A DNA stretch of 39,286 nucleotides from JAWODU01 sp046483125 (GTDB lineage: Bacteria; Verrucomicrobiota; Kiritimatiellia; UBA8416; JAWODU01): the NCBI GenBank assembly GCA_046483125.1, contig JAWODU010000075.1:1-39286 (forward strand), in the 5' to 3' direction. Below are positions 24,402 to 33,823 of this stretch, in pieces. The notes under the pieces are model-generated. The model searched no databases, was not told the origin of the DNA, and was given only the letters and a program-made list of their open reading frames with translations. Both the position numbers and the translations under genes were made by a program. Every line of letters begins with the position of its first letter. The first letter of the stretch is position 1.

Positions 24402-26483
24402 TTACGGGAACACAAGGTACATGTATTGCTTACCGTGGATGCCCCGGGCGCCCAGCAGAATTCGCCAGGGAGTGTCGTCCTTGGGGGGCAGTAGAAATTG
24501 TTGCGATGACACCACCGGGGATCCGTCGGGCCGCCTGAGTATATCGGTTACAGGATTGTCGAATTCGTGCCAGTGGAAATAGTCGTCCGAGTACACGATA
24601 CCGATTCGGGTGTTATCGGTATCGTCCCTGGCGACGCCGTTCTGACAGCCAGCATACCACCGGCCCTCGACCTGCACGGGTTGCGACCAGTTGAAATTCC
24701 GGTTGGTCTTGAACCAGTCACTCGCCTGCTCGGGGTCGAGGCAAACATTCCTGAACGTCCAGTGGCCGGTCAGGTCGCCGGCGCTCTGCATGACGGTCAT
24801 GCGCGACCAGTCGGTTCGGGCATGATCGCCGCGCCATTGAACGAGCGCGTACCAAGTTCCGTCAAGCCGACGGAAATCCCGTATGTACATGCCCACGGGC
24901 GGATCGTCCGGCCCGGGAAGGATGCCAGCGTTGTTCAACGCGTCATCTGTTTCCACGGTAATGACCGGATTGCCCTCGTGCTGTGTCCAGTCCATCAGAT
25001 CCTTCGAAAACCACAAGCCGACCGCGCGTTTCCCCGGTGTATGCGGGCTGGTATCGTCCCCCACGGTTGCCATGACCCAGCGGTTGTTCTCCTCGTCGCG
25101 GGTGATGGCGGTCCCGAAGGCGCGCCGCCCCTGCCAGTCCGACTCGATGCGGTCGAGCACGGGATTCGCCGGGTGGTCAGTCCAGGAGCGGCCGCCGTCA
25201 CTGGTATCGGCCAGACCGGAGGCAATGCTGACGCCGCCGGACCCATCGGTGGAGTAAAGCAGCTTTTCCAGCGCCCCGTTCTCGTCGAAGATCAGTGACT
25301 GCGGACGAACACGCCGCTGCCTCGTCATCGTCACCGGGTCCTGCACATGCACAGGGACGCATTCTCCGCTGAACCGGGGCGGCGGCTGTGCGGCGAGTTT
25401 CCGAATTCTTGCATCTTCGACTTTCAGAATCACCACTTGGTGATCGCTCTGGGCGGTTACGTAAAGGTAGCCGTCCCTGTAGACCAGGTCATGGGCATTC
25501 CCCTTCGAAGCCTTCTTCTCGCCCCCGATCGTAGTATAGCGCGTGGCGCCCTCTCCCGTGATGTCGAATTCGGAGGGAAACGCTTCGTTGCTTTCGAACG
25601 AGGTGAGCAATGCAGGCTCGGCGGGGTTCGTCAGGTCAAAAGCCTGAACGGTGCGCCCTCCTGCCGCAAAGAGAACCGCCCCCGACACTGCAAGCCCGCA
25701 CGGCTCGCCGGGGAACAGCAGGACCTTGACGGTCTTCGGCTGCTCCGGGTTGCGCAGGTCCACGACCGCCAGTGTGTTGGACTTGTTACAGCCCACCAGG
25801 GCGTAATCGCCGTAGATAGCCACCCGGTTTGCCCCGTTCAGATTCTCGCCCCCGACGGCACCCGCAACCGTCCACTGCCCCGGCGGCAGAAGCTCGCCCG
25901 TTTCCGGCTCGGCAACCCGATACAGCCGTACCTTGAACGGACTGCCGTCGCGCTGGTCGACGACGACGATGTACGCCTTGTATGCCGCGATATCGTGGGG
26001 CGATATGATCCCGCCGTGCTTCTGCGAGTTCAGCGCACCCACCAGAACCGGTTTGTCCGTCCGACGTACATCCACCATGCCGACCCAGCCCGCCTTGTTG
26101 GCGTACAGGATATGGTCGCCCCATGAGATCATGCCGTTGATCAGATCGATGCGGGGCCTGTCTTGCAGTCGCTTGCGCACCATGGCTCGTGTCGGTTCCG
26201 CAACGTCTATCGAATAGACGTCGCGGCCCCCGACAAACACGTAACCGTCCCGGCACAGTACCGTCTGCGCATCATCGCCCAGGTCCCTGGTCCACACCAA
26301 CTCCGGGCGCTCGGGATTGCTCACATCGACAATGGTAATCGATCCACCCTTGCCGGGAACATACAAATGCTTCCCATCCACTTCCACGTCATGCGCCCGT
26401 GCCAACGCCCTCGGGTCGCGCAAGACAGCACAGACCGCCATGCGGCAAACTCTCTGCAATCGATTTTCCGCACTCTTCTTCAT
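24402..26483 (-). CDS. Two-propeller protein: LVIVD repeats fused to a GH43/GH32-like five-bladed propeller
   Basis: The 693-residue protein has two parts. Residues about 30-390 carry repeated HDVEVDGKHLYVPGKGGSIT, IVDVSNPERPELV, VVDLRNPEQPKTV and AFDLTNPAEPALL units, the LVIVD-type beta-propeller. Residues about 420-693 resemble the GH43/GH32/GH68 clan fold: NPVLDRIESDWQGRRAFGTA, WFSKDLMDWTQHEGNPVIT, YIRDFRRLDGTWYALVQWRG and VYSDDYFHWHEFDNPVTDIL. Acidic residues at blade starts could form an active site, but the catalytic triad cannot be fixed by eye. The N-terminus (MKKSAENRLQRVCRMAVCAV) is only weakly signal-like. AGGA lies 7 bases before ATG 26483. The upstream PHP gene ends 47 bases earlier, so the two are probably co-transcribed. 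Confidence 0.65.
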   Translation of the reverse strand: MKKSAENRLQRVCRMAVCAVLRDPRALARAHDVEVDGKHLYVPGKGGSITIVDVSNPERPELVWTRDLGDDAQTVLCRDGYVFVGGRDVYSIDVAEPTRAMVRKRLQDRPRIDLINGMISWGDHILYANKAGWVGMVDVRRTDKPVLVGALNSQKHGGIISPHDIAAYKAYIVVVDQRDGSPFKVRLYRVAEPETGELLPPGQWTVAGAVGGENLNGANRVAIYGDYALVGCNKSNTLAVVDLRNPEQPKTVKVLLFPGEPCGLAVSGAVLFAAGGRTVQAFDLTNPAEPALLTSFESNEAFPSEFDITGEGATRYTTIGGEKKASKGNAHDLVYRDGYLYVTAQSDHQVVILKVEDARIRKLAAQPPPRFSGECVPVHVQDPVTMTRQRRVRPQSLIFDENGALEKLLYSTDGSGGVSIASGLADTSDGGRSWTDHPANPVLDRIESDWQGRRAFGTAITRDEENNRWVMATVGDDTSPHTPGKRAVGLWFSKDLMDWTQHEGNPVITVETDDALNNAGILPGPDDPPVGMYIRDFRRLDGTWYALVQWRGDHARTDWSRMTVMQSAGDLTGHWTFRNVCLDPEQASDWFKTNRNFNWSQPVQVEGRWYAGCQNGVARDDTDNTRIGIVYSDDYFHWHEFDNPVTDILRRPDGSPVVSSQQFLLPPKDDTPWRILLGARGIHGKQYMYLVFP

Positions 26484-26530
26484 TTCATTTTCCTTTTCTG
26501 TTTCGTTGCTTCGGATAACACCCTGAAAAG

Positions 26531-28045
26531 TCACGTCACCACCACCGGCGAGCTCCATGCCCATTGGCCGTTTCTCTGCCGCACGCGCACGTAGTAAGTA
26601 TCACAGTCTGAATGTCGGGAGTCCTGCCATGTCAGATTCCACTTGTATTCGGCTTCGAGCGGCACGCGATGCAGGAGCCAGCAGGGAGAATCTATCAACC
26701 CCAGCCGCCCGCAACGCTGTCCTGCCAGTAGATGTTCCAAAGGCATGCGTATTTTCTGACTGTTGACCGTCGCCAGAACATCTGCCGTGCGCGGCATATC
26801 AACATAGAGGCACACCCCTTGGGTCGCGCAGGTGCTTGTATTCGGATTCCCGCAGGTTCGGGTTCGGAAAGACACCGCGCGCGTATCGGTTTGCCGGCAT
26901 TGCGAGACGTAATACGAGACCTCAGCGCCGTCCGGAGCGTCGAGCGGCGACACGACCTCTGCACCGCGAAATCGCGGTTCGATATCACGTATCTCACCGT
27001 CGGAAATGCCGATATCAACCTGCCAGTCCACAGGTTTTCCGACAGTTCCCCACCCGACCTCGATAAAAATCTTGGTCCGGATGGGATCGCAGCATGGATC
27101 GACATGTTCGGGCAGGTCTTCCGGGATGGTGAACCGTTTCGCAATACGCCCGTTCCGAACGACGTCCACGACGTCGATGGCCGCGCCGCCCTCGACGTCA
27201 ATGGTCATGTTCCGTGTATCTGCCGGACCGACGGTCGAACCCATGCATTGGCCGTTCATGGTCATATTCAGTTCGATACGATCCCCGGTGAGCGCCCAGG
27301 TTCGCCGGTTCATGAATCCGTCCCAGAGGTCCTCCCGCGTGTTGTTCGCCGCCCAGACGCCCATGCGGCCGTGGCCGTAACTGCCGGGATGGGCACTGTG
27401 GTGGTCCGTGCCGCCGATGACACCGAAGGGCACGCCCAGTTCGAGTCCCGCCGCCAGCGAGCTGCCGGCGTCGGCCGGCCCCATCGAGTGCAGAAAAGGA
27501 CGGGGCGAGTCGAGCAGTTCGCTGCAACCGTGCATCGACACAACTTCAATCAGCGGCGAAATGCCGGGATCGAAGCTGTCCCAGTTCACGCCGCGCTGCC
27601 CTTTCTTGTATGCCAGGTGGTGCGGGAACGCCAGGATACCGATGTCCTCACCCCGCAGCCGACGAATCGTATCCTGGAGTTCTGTTAATCCGCTGACTTC
27701 AAGAATCTTGCCGCCCGGATCGCGGTAAAGCACCGTATAGTCCCCGTCTTCACAGGAGTGCATTTCGAACCCCGGAAACGTAGAGAACCTGCCGTCCTCC
27801 TGAAACTTCTCGAGTGTTTCCTGTGCGTCATCCCACTGGTCGCGCACGCGGGCGAAACCGCGACGGGTGAAGTCCAGGATCGGCTTGATATCCGGCGTCT
27901 CGGCGGGCATGTCCGGCCACAGAGCGTGGCCGGTGACCGAGCAGAAATCGAGCTGCTCCCGAGCATTCCGGAGCGCGTCCTCGACAGTGCCATGACCGTA
28001 CGAGAGCCCGCAGTGATTATGCAGGTCGCCGTAATGGGGATTCAT
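26531..28045 (-). CDS. PHP-domain metal-dependent hydrolase with C-terminal beta domain
   Basis: The 504-residue protein starts directly with the PHP motif GDLHNHCGLS (D7, H9, H11). Further probable metal ligands are H40, E94 in GFEMHSCED, H142/H143 in AFPHHLAY, H172 in SMHG and D214-H215-H216 in GGTDHHSAH. This order fits the PHP phosphoesterase superfamily, including the DUF3604-like group found beside polysaccharide-degradation genes. The C-terminal 230 residues are beta-rich and end in WQDSRHSDCDTYYVRVRQRN. No signal peptide is present. Divergent transcription from the AraC-type gene across a 220-bp spacer suggests control by that regulator (inference). The substrate is unknown. Confidence 0.78.
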   Translation of the reverse strand: MNPHYGDLHNHCGLSYGHGTVEDALRNAREQLDFCSVTGHALWPDMPAETPDIKPILDFTRRGFARVRDQWDDAQETLEKFQEDGRFSTFPGFEMHSCEDGDYTVLYRDPGGKILEVSGLTELQDTIRRLRGEDIGILAFPHHLAYKKGQRGVNWDSFDPGISPLIEVVSMHGCSELLDSPRPFLHSMGPADAGSSLAAGLELGVPFGVIGGTDHHSAHPGSYGHGRMGVWAANNTREDLWDGFMNRRTWALTGDRIELNMTMNGQCMGSTVGPADTRNMTIDVEGGAAIDVVDVVRNGRIAKRFTIPEDLPEHVDPCCDPIRTKIFIEVGWGTVGKPVDWQVDIGISDGEIRDIEPRFRGAEVVSPLDAPDGAEVSYYVSQCRQTDTRAVSFRTRTCGNPNTSTCATQGVCLYVDMPRTADVLATVNSQKIRMPLEHLLAGQRCGRLGLIDSPCWLLHRVPLEAEYKWNLTWQDSRHSDCDTYYVRVRQRNGQWAWSSPVVVT

Positions 28046-28230
28046 CGGACACCCAAACCCAGGAAGGAGGCGATTTCAAGGAACCAGGACACGCATCCCC
28101 TGGATTGCGAAGACCTGCGGATGGAGTTGCTGACTCGTATCTTCATGTTCGTCCCCGTTCTTCTGTCTGTTTGTGCTTAGCTTTGTAAGCCCCGTGTTTG
28201 AATGTAGGCGAAAAATATGTGCCACTGCAA

Positions 28231-28259
28231 TAGACACTTTGTGTTTTGGCCTGTATATT
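28231..28259 (+). promoter_or_regulatory. Promoter of the AraC-type gene, apparently leaderless
   Basis: TAGACA (28231-28236) and TATATT (28254-28259) are separated by exactly 17 bases. The ATG at 28266 starts 6 bases after the -10, where transcription should begin, and no Shine-Dalgarno is present. Confidence 0.55.
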
Positions 28260-28265
28260 TGTGCT

Positions 28266-29100
28266 ATGACAAAGAATCTTCGCGAACAGATCCTGTACTA
28301 CCCCGGCTGTCCTACGGGTCCGGGGCAAATCGCACTGCCGCTGATCTGCCGCTCGGTAACACGCTTCGGCGGCCCGGCCGGCACCCGGGGCAACGACGTA
28401 GCAAAGTCGTATTGGCACCTTGAGTGGGTGGTTGATGGGACACTGCTCATGCAGACGCCGGAGACCACACACCGCATAGAGGCCGGACAGGCAATCGTTG
28501 TTCCCCCTGGGCTGCAAAGACAGTTCGTGGCTTTCGCCCCCGTATCCGGTCGCGGTCTAAGTCTTTTGGGAGAACAGGCGGCAGCACTTATTCGGGCTCT
28601 GGGATATACCCATCCGGGCATCCTTCAGCCGGGTGGCTGCCCTTTGAATGATTTTCTGCAACTCGAGAAAGAGATCGCAGGCATGACGGACCGGGACATG
28701 CGCGCCGCCTCCGCCACGGCCTATCGAATCCTGACAAAAGCCTTCCGCCGCGGCGATGACGCGGCCCGGGACTCTGCGCGCCCCCCCCCTCGTGAGCCTA
28801 GCACTGCAACTGCTGGATGACAGCTTCAGTAACCCCGCGACAAACGTCAACTGGATCGCACTGCAACTCGGTTGCCACCGCTGCCATTTATCCCACCGCT
28901 TCCGGGAACAGACGGGCATGGCACCGGGCGAATACCTGATGCGGCGGCGTTTGCAGAAGGCCATGCACCTTCTACGCACCTCGGGTGACAAAGTCGCTGA
29001 TGTTGCAGTGGCTTGCGGATTCTGCAGCCCCGATCACTTCAGCCGCGTCTTTCACCGCAAAATCGGAACCACTCCCACGAGGTTCCGGCGGGACGGATAA
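28266..29100 (+). pseudogene. AraC-family transcriptional regulator, frameshifted at a C9 tract
   Basis: The first frame (28266-28820) encodes a cupin-like sensor domain: SYWHLEWVVDGTLLMQT, then THRIEAGQAIVVPPGLQRQF. The second frame (to 29100) encodes the two AraC helix-turn-helix motifs: NWIALQLGCHRCHLSHRFRE, then GEYLMRRRLQKAMHLLR, and VADVAVACGFCSPDHFSRVF followed by GTTPTRFRR. The frames join at nine consecutive C (28781-28789), and removing one base would give one continuous protein of about 277 residues. It may be a real inactivation, a phase-variable slippage tract or a sequencing/assembly error. It is divergent from the PHP gene and may regulate the flanking carbohydrate genes. Confidence 0.85.
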
Positions 29101-29401
29101 CGGGAGCGCAACATACCGTGCTTGAATCCCTCAGAACCCGCTCCCAGACGGGAAACAGGACGGCTTCGAGGAGAACGGCGGGCGCGATCGCTCTCCGGCG
29201 ACGGAAGCCCAGCTCTCACCGTTGACCACAACCATCGCATCCATTGCAGTCAGTCCCATACACACCTCAGTCATTGCCGTTACGATCATCACAAGGTAAA
29301 GATTTGGATGTTTCACAAGTATTCGTTCCTTTGTCGTCACTATACTCGCCCAAGCCATGGACTTCATCCCCGAAAGCCCACGTACCGCCTCTTTCGCTAT
29401 T
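29101..29401. other. 301-bp stretch without a recognisable gene
   Basis: No convincing coding signal or structured element was found on either strand. Short minus-strand frames here have no family features. The stretch probably derives from decayed sequence between the AraC gene and the GH20-like remnant. Confidence 0.5.
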
Positions 29402-29710
29402 TCATTTTCCGAATCCCATCGGAATTCCGTCCCATGGCACTCCGGTTTCCTGAACACTGAACACTGCGAAGCGAAATCCTGCATTTCGCACTTCCGGGAC
29501 GATATCGATCCCGTACCGTCCCGCGTGCTCAATCAGCCGGCGCATTTCGGTTTTCGTAAATGCGTAGGGCGATGCCAGCTCGGGATGGCGCTCGAGCTGC
29601 AGAGCAAACCCTTCGTCATCGCAGAAGTGCCACCAAATTGTGTTATACCCCCACTCCGCGAGATAGGGGATGAGCGAGAATTGGTCATGATTCCCTCCAA
29701 AGTTGACCGT
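29402..29710 (-). pseudogene. Fragment of a GH20-like glycosidase catalytic domain
   Basis: The minus strand reads VNFGGNHDQFSLIPYLAEWG then YNTIWWHFCDDEGFALQLE, RHPELASPYAFTKTEMRRLI and HAGRYGIDIVPEV. This is the start of a TIM barrel in the style of GH20 or related hexosaminidase-like enzymes (beta1-alpha1, the W-H-x-x-D-D-E-G strand, a YxELA-like segment, then the G-I-x-I-V-P-E strand). It has no start codon, breaks off right after the second strand, and continues 23 residues to a stop with unrelated sequence. The catalytic D-E pair lies in the missing part. The promoter of the next gene overlaps its beginning on the other strand. Confidence 0.65.
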
Positions 29711-29731
29711 CTATCTGCGCTGTGATATATT
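29703..29731 (+). promoter_or_regulatory. Promoter for the heparinase-like operon, with a long leader
   Basis: TTGACC (29703-29708) and TATATT (29726-29731) are spaced 17 bases apart. Transcription should begin near 29738, leaving about 230 bases of GC-rich leader before the ATG at 29968. I see no clear riboswitch or terminator in that leader. Confidence 0.5.
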
Positions 29732-29967
29732 CGCTCTTTTTGGGTCAATTTTTTACAAGAGTCCGGCCCTCGGGCGCGCACCCGACACCCCCGGGTGGCC
29801 GTCCGAAGGACAGAGGCCGACCAACCGGATCGGCAGCGAAGCGGCAACCTGGGCGGACGAGAGCGGGCGACGCGAACGGCGGACGAGGCGGACGCGACAC
29901 GCCAAACGAGACACGCGAAACGTTAAGTTTCACAGGAGCAATTTGCTATCACGATACAGAGGATAAC

Positions 29968-32763
29968 ATGAACCAGCAAATCACTCGTGACGTACCCGTA
30001 ATCCCCCGCTGGGGAGCTCTGCAACGACAGGCATTCAAGGCGCCGGTTACCATCGTACGACCGTGGGACCCGCAGCGCGGATGGGACGGGGCTTCAGCCG
30101 TCCCCTTGATCCTCGAAACCCTCGGGGACCGGGTGGCGGATTGTCATGCAGTCGGACGTTCTCTGGTGGCTGTTGATGGCGGTACGCTTCGCCTGCGGGT
30201 CGAGGTGCAGGACGAGGCGCCGAACGCTGCCCCCGATGCCGAACCTGGGGGCGGGGCGTTTTGGCAGCAGGACCTGGTCGAGTTCCGCCTGCTTCTGTCC
30301 GATGATGGTGAGATGCTGCAGCTCGGACTGGGTGCCTCCGGCGCGGCGTGGGACAGCCTCGGGTTGCTGGATGATCCTGCGAAGCTGGCAGTTGAGCCGC
30401 TCGATATCTCTGGCGGCTGGGGGTTTGAGGTGCGGCTCGACCTCAACGCCGTTGGATTACCCTCGCCATCAGCCGGCCGTCCGCTTGATCTGTACACCCT
30501 ATTGGCCCCCGCCATCACAATCGACGGCGCTCGCCCGTTGTGCGCGCAATCGCCCGCCGAGCAGGCTTTCTCCCAGTTTGACCGCTTCGGCATTTTCCGG
30601 ATCATTGCGAATCCTGAAGCAACGGGTCCCGTTGTTCTCGAGTCGATCGATTTTCAATCGCAGGATTTGCAGGCAGGAGAAAACTCCGCCGTTCTGCAAC
30701 TCCATAATAGTTCCGGCACGTCCATCAAGGGGCGCATGCACATCGAACACGAGTGCGGCAGCGGGGACGCGTTCAACCGGACCACGCCCGTGAGCCTGGA
30801 TGCCGGTGCGAGACAGGCGGTGCCGGTGGCTGTCGAACTGGAACGCCGAGCCTACACACGCGTGAGTTTTTACATGCAGGACGGCATGGAGCGGTACCCG
30901 CTCGGCAGTGTGTCGCTGCGCGGCATGCCCGGTGCCGGAGAAGCACCGTTCGATGCAAGCGCCTTGACGCATCCATATCTTCTCGGTGCGCCCGAGAATG
31001 TGGCGCGCATTCACCATCAGCGGGAGACCTACGGACCCGCCTCTATGCCCGGCAAGGGCGGAAACGCGAAAACGAAGGGACAGGAAAAGCCTTTGATTCC
31101 GAGACTGAGTGCGGCGCTGGGGGCAGCGTTTAATGCCTGGCTCGATTCGGGCGACCTCGGCGGAATCGACAACGTGGCCGCGCTGGCGCGTGAAATTTCT
31201 GATAAAGGTGTGCGGATAAGCACTGATGAAAAGGACCCCGAAGGGTTTGGGCATCATCTTAAGGTTGGCATGCAGTACGGCACCTATGCCCTTGCGTACG
31301 ACGGAATCGTGCCCCATGTGAATGCGGAAACCGCGATGGTGTTGCGCGACGTAGGCGGCAACCTCCTGGATATTTTCATCGCGCACGCCGAGCAACGAGC
31401 TTGGTGGTGCACCACCAACGCCAATGCGAACACGGTCAACAACGCCAACGCCGGCATGCTGGCCCTGGCGCTGCTGGGGGAGTGCCCGCGTGCCGCCGAA
31501 GCGCTGCAACTGGCGCGCCGCTGGATTTGGCGGCTTCTCGACTACTGCCAGGGACCCGACGGCGGCAACACCGAAGGTGCGCAGTACTGGGAGTACGGAA
31601 CGATGTATGTCCTGGCATTCGGCACGATGCTGGAATCCGTAACCGGCAGTGACGATGGTATTCTCTCGCATCCTTCGATCAAGAAGCTGACCAACATGAT
31701 CCGGCTCGGGCTGTGCCCGGACGGGGGCATGCACGGGATGAACGATACGGTACCGGTGCCGGTGGGAACCCGGATGGCCTATTTTGCCGCTTCGCGCTAC
31801 GGCGACGAGCTGGGGCTCTGGTACGGCGACCACGCCCGCGAATGGTGGCGACGCGAGCTTGAGAAAGGAAGAAAGCTGCCGAACTACAATGCCGCCCCCT
31901 GGGCGGAGCTGTTCCGTCCGGACCGCCCTGCCGCCAGGCAGGCACCGCCGTTTCCAACCGCGTTCATGCTGGAAAGCATCCAGTATTGCACATTGCGCAG
32001 TGCCCCGCGGTACGATTGCAAGTGGATGGCCGGGCTCAAGGGGAAGCGCGCACCCTTCACTCATCACAACCAGCGTGATGCCGGTGCGATATGCGTACAC
32101 CTGCGCGGCGAACGGCTCCTTATCGACGCGGGATACAACATGCCGAACCCGACAGACCATTGCCTCCCGATTATCGACGGACAGGGACCGGATGTGCCAG
32201 GGGACTTCACCGGGCGCATCGAGATGTGCGAGGACCGCGGCGCCTATCGAGTGGCAAGCTGTGATTCCACCCGGGCCTACGGCGGCAAGGCGAAGCGCGT
32301 CCGGCGCGTGCTGGTTATGTGGGCCGACGGTCCGGTCTTATGGCTCGATGATATCGAAGCGACCGGACCCGGCGAGGTCCTCGCGCACTACCAGTGCGGC
32401 GGGGCGCCGGCTTTGTCGGACGAAAAACCGGAATGGACCATCCCCGGTCAGAACGCAGTCATGCAGGTGAATCTGCTCGGCGCCGCTGTCGGCAACCTGA
32501 CGCAGCACCCGCAACGTGAACTGACCAAATGGGGGTACTGCTTTGCCGAGTGCGAGATGCATCCGGTCACCGCGGATTACCTGGCAAACGCAGACAACCC
32601 GCTGATCTCTGTCTGCCAGGATGCCACCGAGGGTACGCATGAACCGCCGAAGCTGCGGACTGTTGAAGGCGGCTGCATCGTCGAGCTCGCCGACGGCCAC
32701 TATGCCCGCTTTTGCCGCCAGGGAGACCGCTGGATGGTGGCCAACGCCGCCATTAAACAATAA
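29968..32763 (+). CDS. Heparinase II/III-like polysaccharide lyase with N-terminal CBM9/DOMON-like domain
   Basis: The 931-residue protein has three parts. Residues about 1-215 look like a CBM9/DOMON carbohydrate-binding domain (LRVEVQDE, FWQQDLVEFRL, GGWGFEVRLDLNAVGL). The middle (about 330-650) is an alpha/alpha toroid with TTNANANTVNNANAGMLALA and GGNTEGAQYWEYGTMYVLAF, typical of the lyase toroid with Asn, Tyr and His near the active site. The C-terminal beta-sandwich starts with the hallmark H-x-N/D-x-G-x-I block, HHNQRDAGAICVHLRGERLL then IDAGYN (about 697). This is the PL12/15/17/21-type heparinase_II_III layout, and the uronic-acid polymer is unknown. No signal peptide is visible. AGAGG lies 7 bases before the ATG. 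An in-frame upstream extension is repetitive and charged and is rejected. The next gene starts 13 bases on. Confidence 0.82.
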   Translation: MNQQITRDVPVIPRWGALQRQAFKAPVTIVRPWDPQRGWDGASAVPLILETLGDRVADCHAVGRSLVAVDGGTLRLRVEVQDEAPNAAPDAEPGGGAFWQQDLVEFRLLLSDDGEMLQLGLGASGAAWDSLGLLDDPAKLAVEPLDISGGWGFEVRLDLNAVGLPSPSAGRPLDLYTLLAPAITIDGARPLCAQSPAEQAFSQFDRFGIFRIIANPEATGPVVLESIDFQSQDLQAGENSAVLQLHNSSGTSIKGRMHIEHECGSGDAFNRTTPVSLDAGARQAVPVAVELERRAYTRVSFYMQDGMERYPLGSVSLRGMPGAGEAPFDASALTHPYLLGAPENVARIHHQRETYGPASMPGKGGNAKTKGQEKPLIPRLSAALGAAFNAWLDSGDLGGIDNVAALAREISDKGVRISTDEKDPEGFGHHLKVGMQYGTYALAYDGIVPHVNAETAMVLRDVGGNLLDIFIAHAEQRAWWCTTNANANTVNNANAGMLALALLGECPRAAEALQLARRWIWRLLDYCQGPDGGNTEGAQYWEYGTMYVLAFGTMLESVTGSDDGILSHPSIKKLTNMIRLGLCPDGGMHGMNDTVPVPVGTRMAYFAASRYGDELGLWYGDHAREWWRRELEKGRKLPNYNAAPWAELFRPDRPAARQAPPFPTAFMLESIQYCTLRSAPRYDCKWMAGLKGKRAPFTHHNQRDAGAICVHLRGERLLIDAGYNMPNPTDHCLPIIDGQGPDVPGDFTGRIEMCEDRGAYRVASCDSTRAYGGKAKRVRRVLVMWADGPVLWLDDIEATGPGEVLAHYQCGGAPALSDEKPEWTIPGQNAVMQVNLLGAAVGNLTQHPQRELTKWGYCFAECEMHPVTADYLANADNPLISVCQDATEGTHEPPKLRTVEGGCIVELADGHYARFCRQGDRWMVANAAIKQ

Positions 32764-32776
32764 ATACAGGATTGAG

Positions 32777-33823
32777 ATGAATGCCACCCATCATTTATAT
32801 GTCGACCAGGTCCGCCGGTCCGTGCTGAATTGGCTGGAATCGATCCGCTGCAAAGATGGGCCATGGGGGCGCTGGCCGTACCACGCAGCCATGGAGCGCC
32901 CCTTTGCGCTGATCAGCTCGGCCTGGGCAATAAAGCTTCTGGATGCACTGGGTGAGTTGCCGCGGGTGCCGGCCTCCCGCCGCGAGGAGGCCGCAGCCTG
33001 GCTGCAGTCGACCCAGGACCCGGGCGACGGGCATTTCAAGGATCCGCTCGTGACCGAAGCCGACCGCGAAGGCAGCCATAGCTGGGAGGACATCTACGGT
33101 CAAATGGGAGTCGCGGCCGAAGCGCTTGAGCATCTGGATGCCGCTCCGCTGCATCCGCTGCCGAAGATGTTCGCGGCTGATCCCATGGTCCTGGGCGGCG
33201 CGGCCTATACCCGCAGTTTCGATTGGTCGAGGCCCTGGCACCGCGGCGAAGCCTGGGCGCGCGGTCTGATCGCCTGTGTAGAGCGCATTCCGACAGACAA
33301 ACTCAACCCTTTGCCGAGAGAGGTCACCGAAGCACTTGCCACGCTGGAAGCCGAAGTCCTCGATCCGGCGACGGGAACTCCGTCCATGCAGATGCCGCGG
33401 CCGGTGAACGCATCGGTTGCCATGGCAGGGTTGTTCAAGGTCATGGTGGGCTACCTGCGCATCGGTGTGTCCATTCCGAATCCCGAGCGCGGGATCGGCT
33501 CGACGCTTGCTTTGCAGCACGCCGATGGCGAGTTCGGATTTCGCAACAACATGTGTATCAACTGGGATGCGCTGTGGGTGCTGCGGGAGCTTAACCGGCA
33601 ACTCGACGGCGGTTACCGGTCTGCCGATATCCAGGATGCCGGCAACCGTTGCGCGGATATGCTGCTGACCAAGTATCGCCGCACGGATGGCGCTTTTTCA
33701 TTCAAGGGCGCCGTCTGCACGGCAAATCACCATTCGATCAGGCTTTGCCGAACACCGGAACCGGTCGGGGATATGATGGGTACAATCATGGTCATGCGCT
33801 GCCTTGCCTATGCCGATGAATGA
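32777..33823 (+). CDS. Alpha-toroid (terpenoid-cyclase/prenyltransferase-fold) protein
   Basis: The 348-residue protein is composed of repeated helical units with QW-like motifs: NWLESIRCKDGPWGRWPYHA, AAAWLQSTQDPGDGHFKDP, STLALQHADGEFGFRNNMCI, and DGAFSFKGAVCTANHHSIRL. That pattern fits the alpha/alpha toroid shared by squalene cyclases, prenyltransferase beta subunits and several lyases. There is no DXDD cyclase motif, so terpene cyclisation is unlikely. Given its position 13 bases after the heparinase-like gene, it may act on the oligosaccharide products (inference). An in-frame start inside the previous gene is rejected in favour of ATG 32777. The 3' end overlaps the converging fragment by 16 bases. 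Confidence 0.6.
   Translation: MNATHHLYVDQVRRSVLNWLESIRCKDGPWGRWPYHAAMERPFALISSAWAIKLLDALGELPRVPASRREEAAAWLQSTQDPGDGHFKDPLVTEADREGSHSWEDIYGQMGVAAEALEHLDAAPLHPLPKMFAADPMVLGGAAYTRSFDWSRPWHRGEAWARGLIACVERIPTDKLNPLPREVTEALATLEAEVLDPATGTPSMQMPRPVNASVAMAGLFKVMVGYLRIGVSIPNPERGIGSTLALQHADGEFGFRNNMCINWDALWVLRELNRQLDGGYRSADIQDAGNRCADMLLTKYRRTDGAFSFKGAVCTANHHSIRLCRTPEPVGDMMGTIMVMRCLAYADE

Noticed and set aside
29131..29532. A minus-strand 133-codon frame in the gap after the AraC gene
   Set aside because: It has no recognisable domain, and it overlaps the GH20-like remnant in a different frame.
29722..29967. An 82-residue N-terminal extension of the heparinase-like protein
   Set aside because: The extension is a charged, repetitive read-through of the leader with no signal peptide. 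ATG 29968 has a good ribosome-binding site.
30499..32160. 553-codon open frame antisense to the heparinase-like gene
   Set aside because: High GC with strong third-position bias opens the antisense frame. It has no domain pattern, and the sense strand has clear lyase motifs and a ribosome-binding site.
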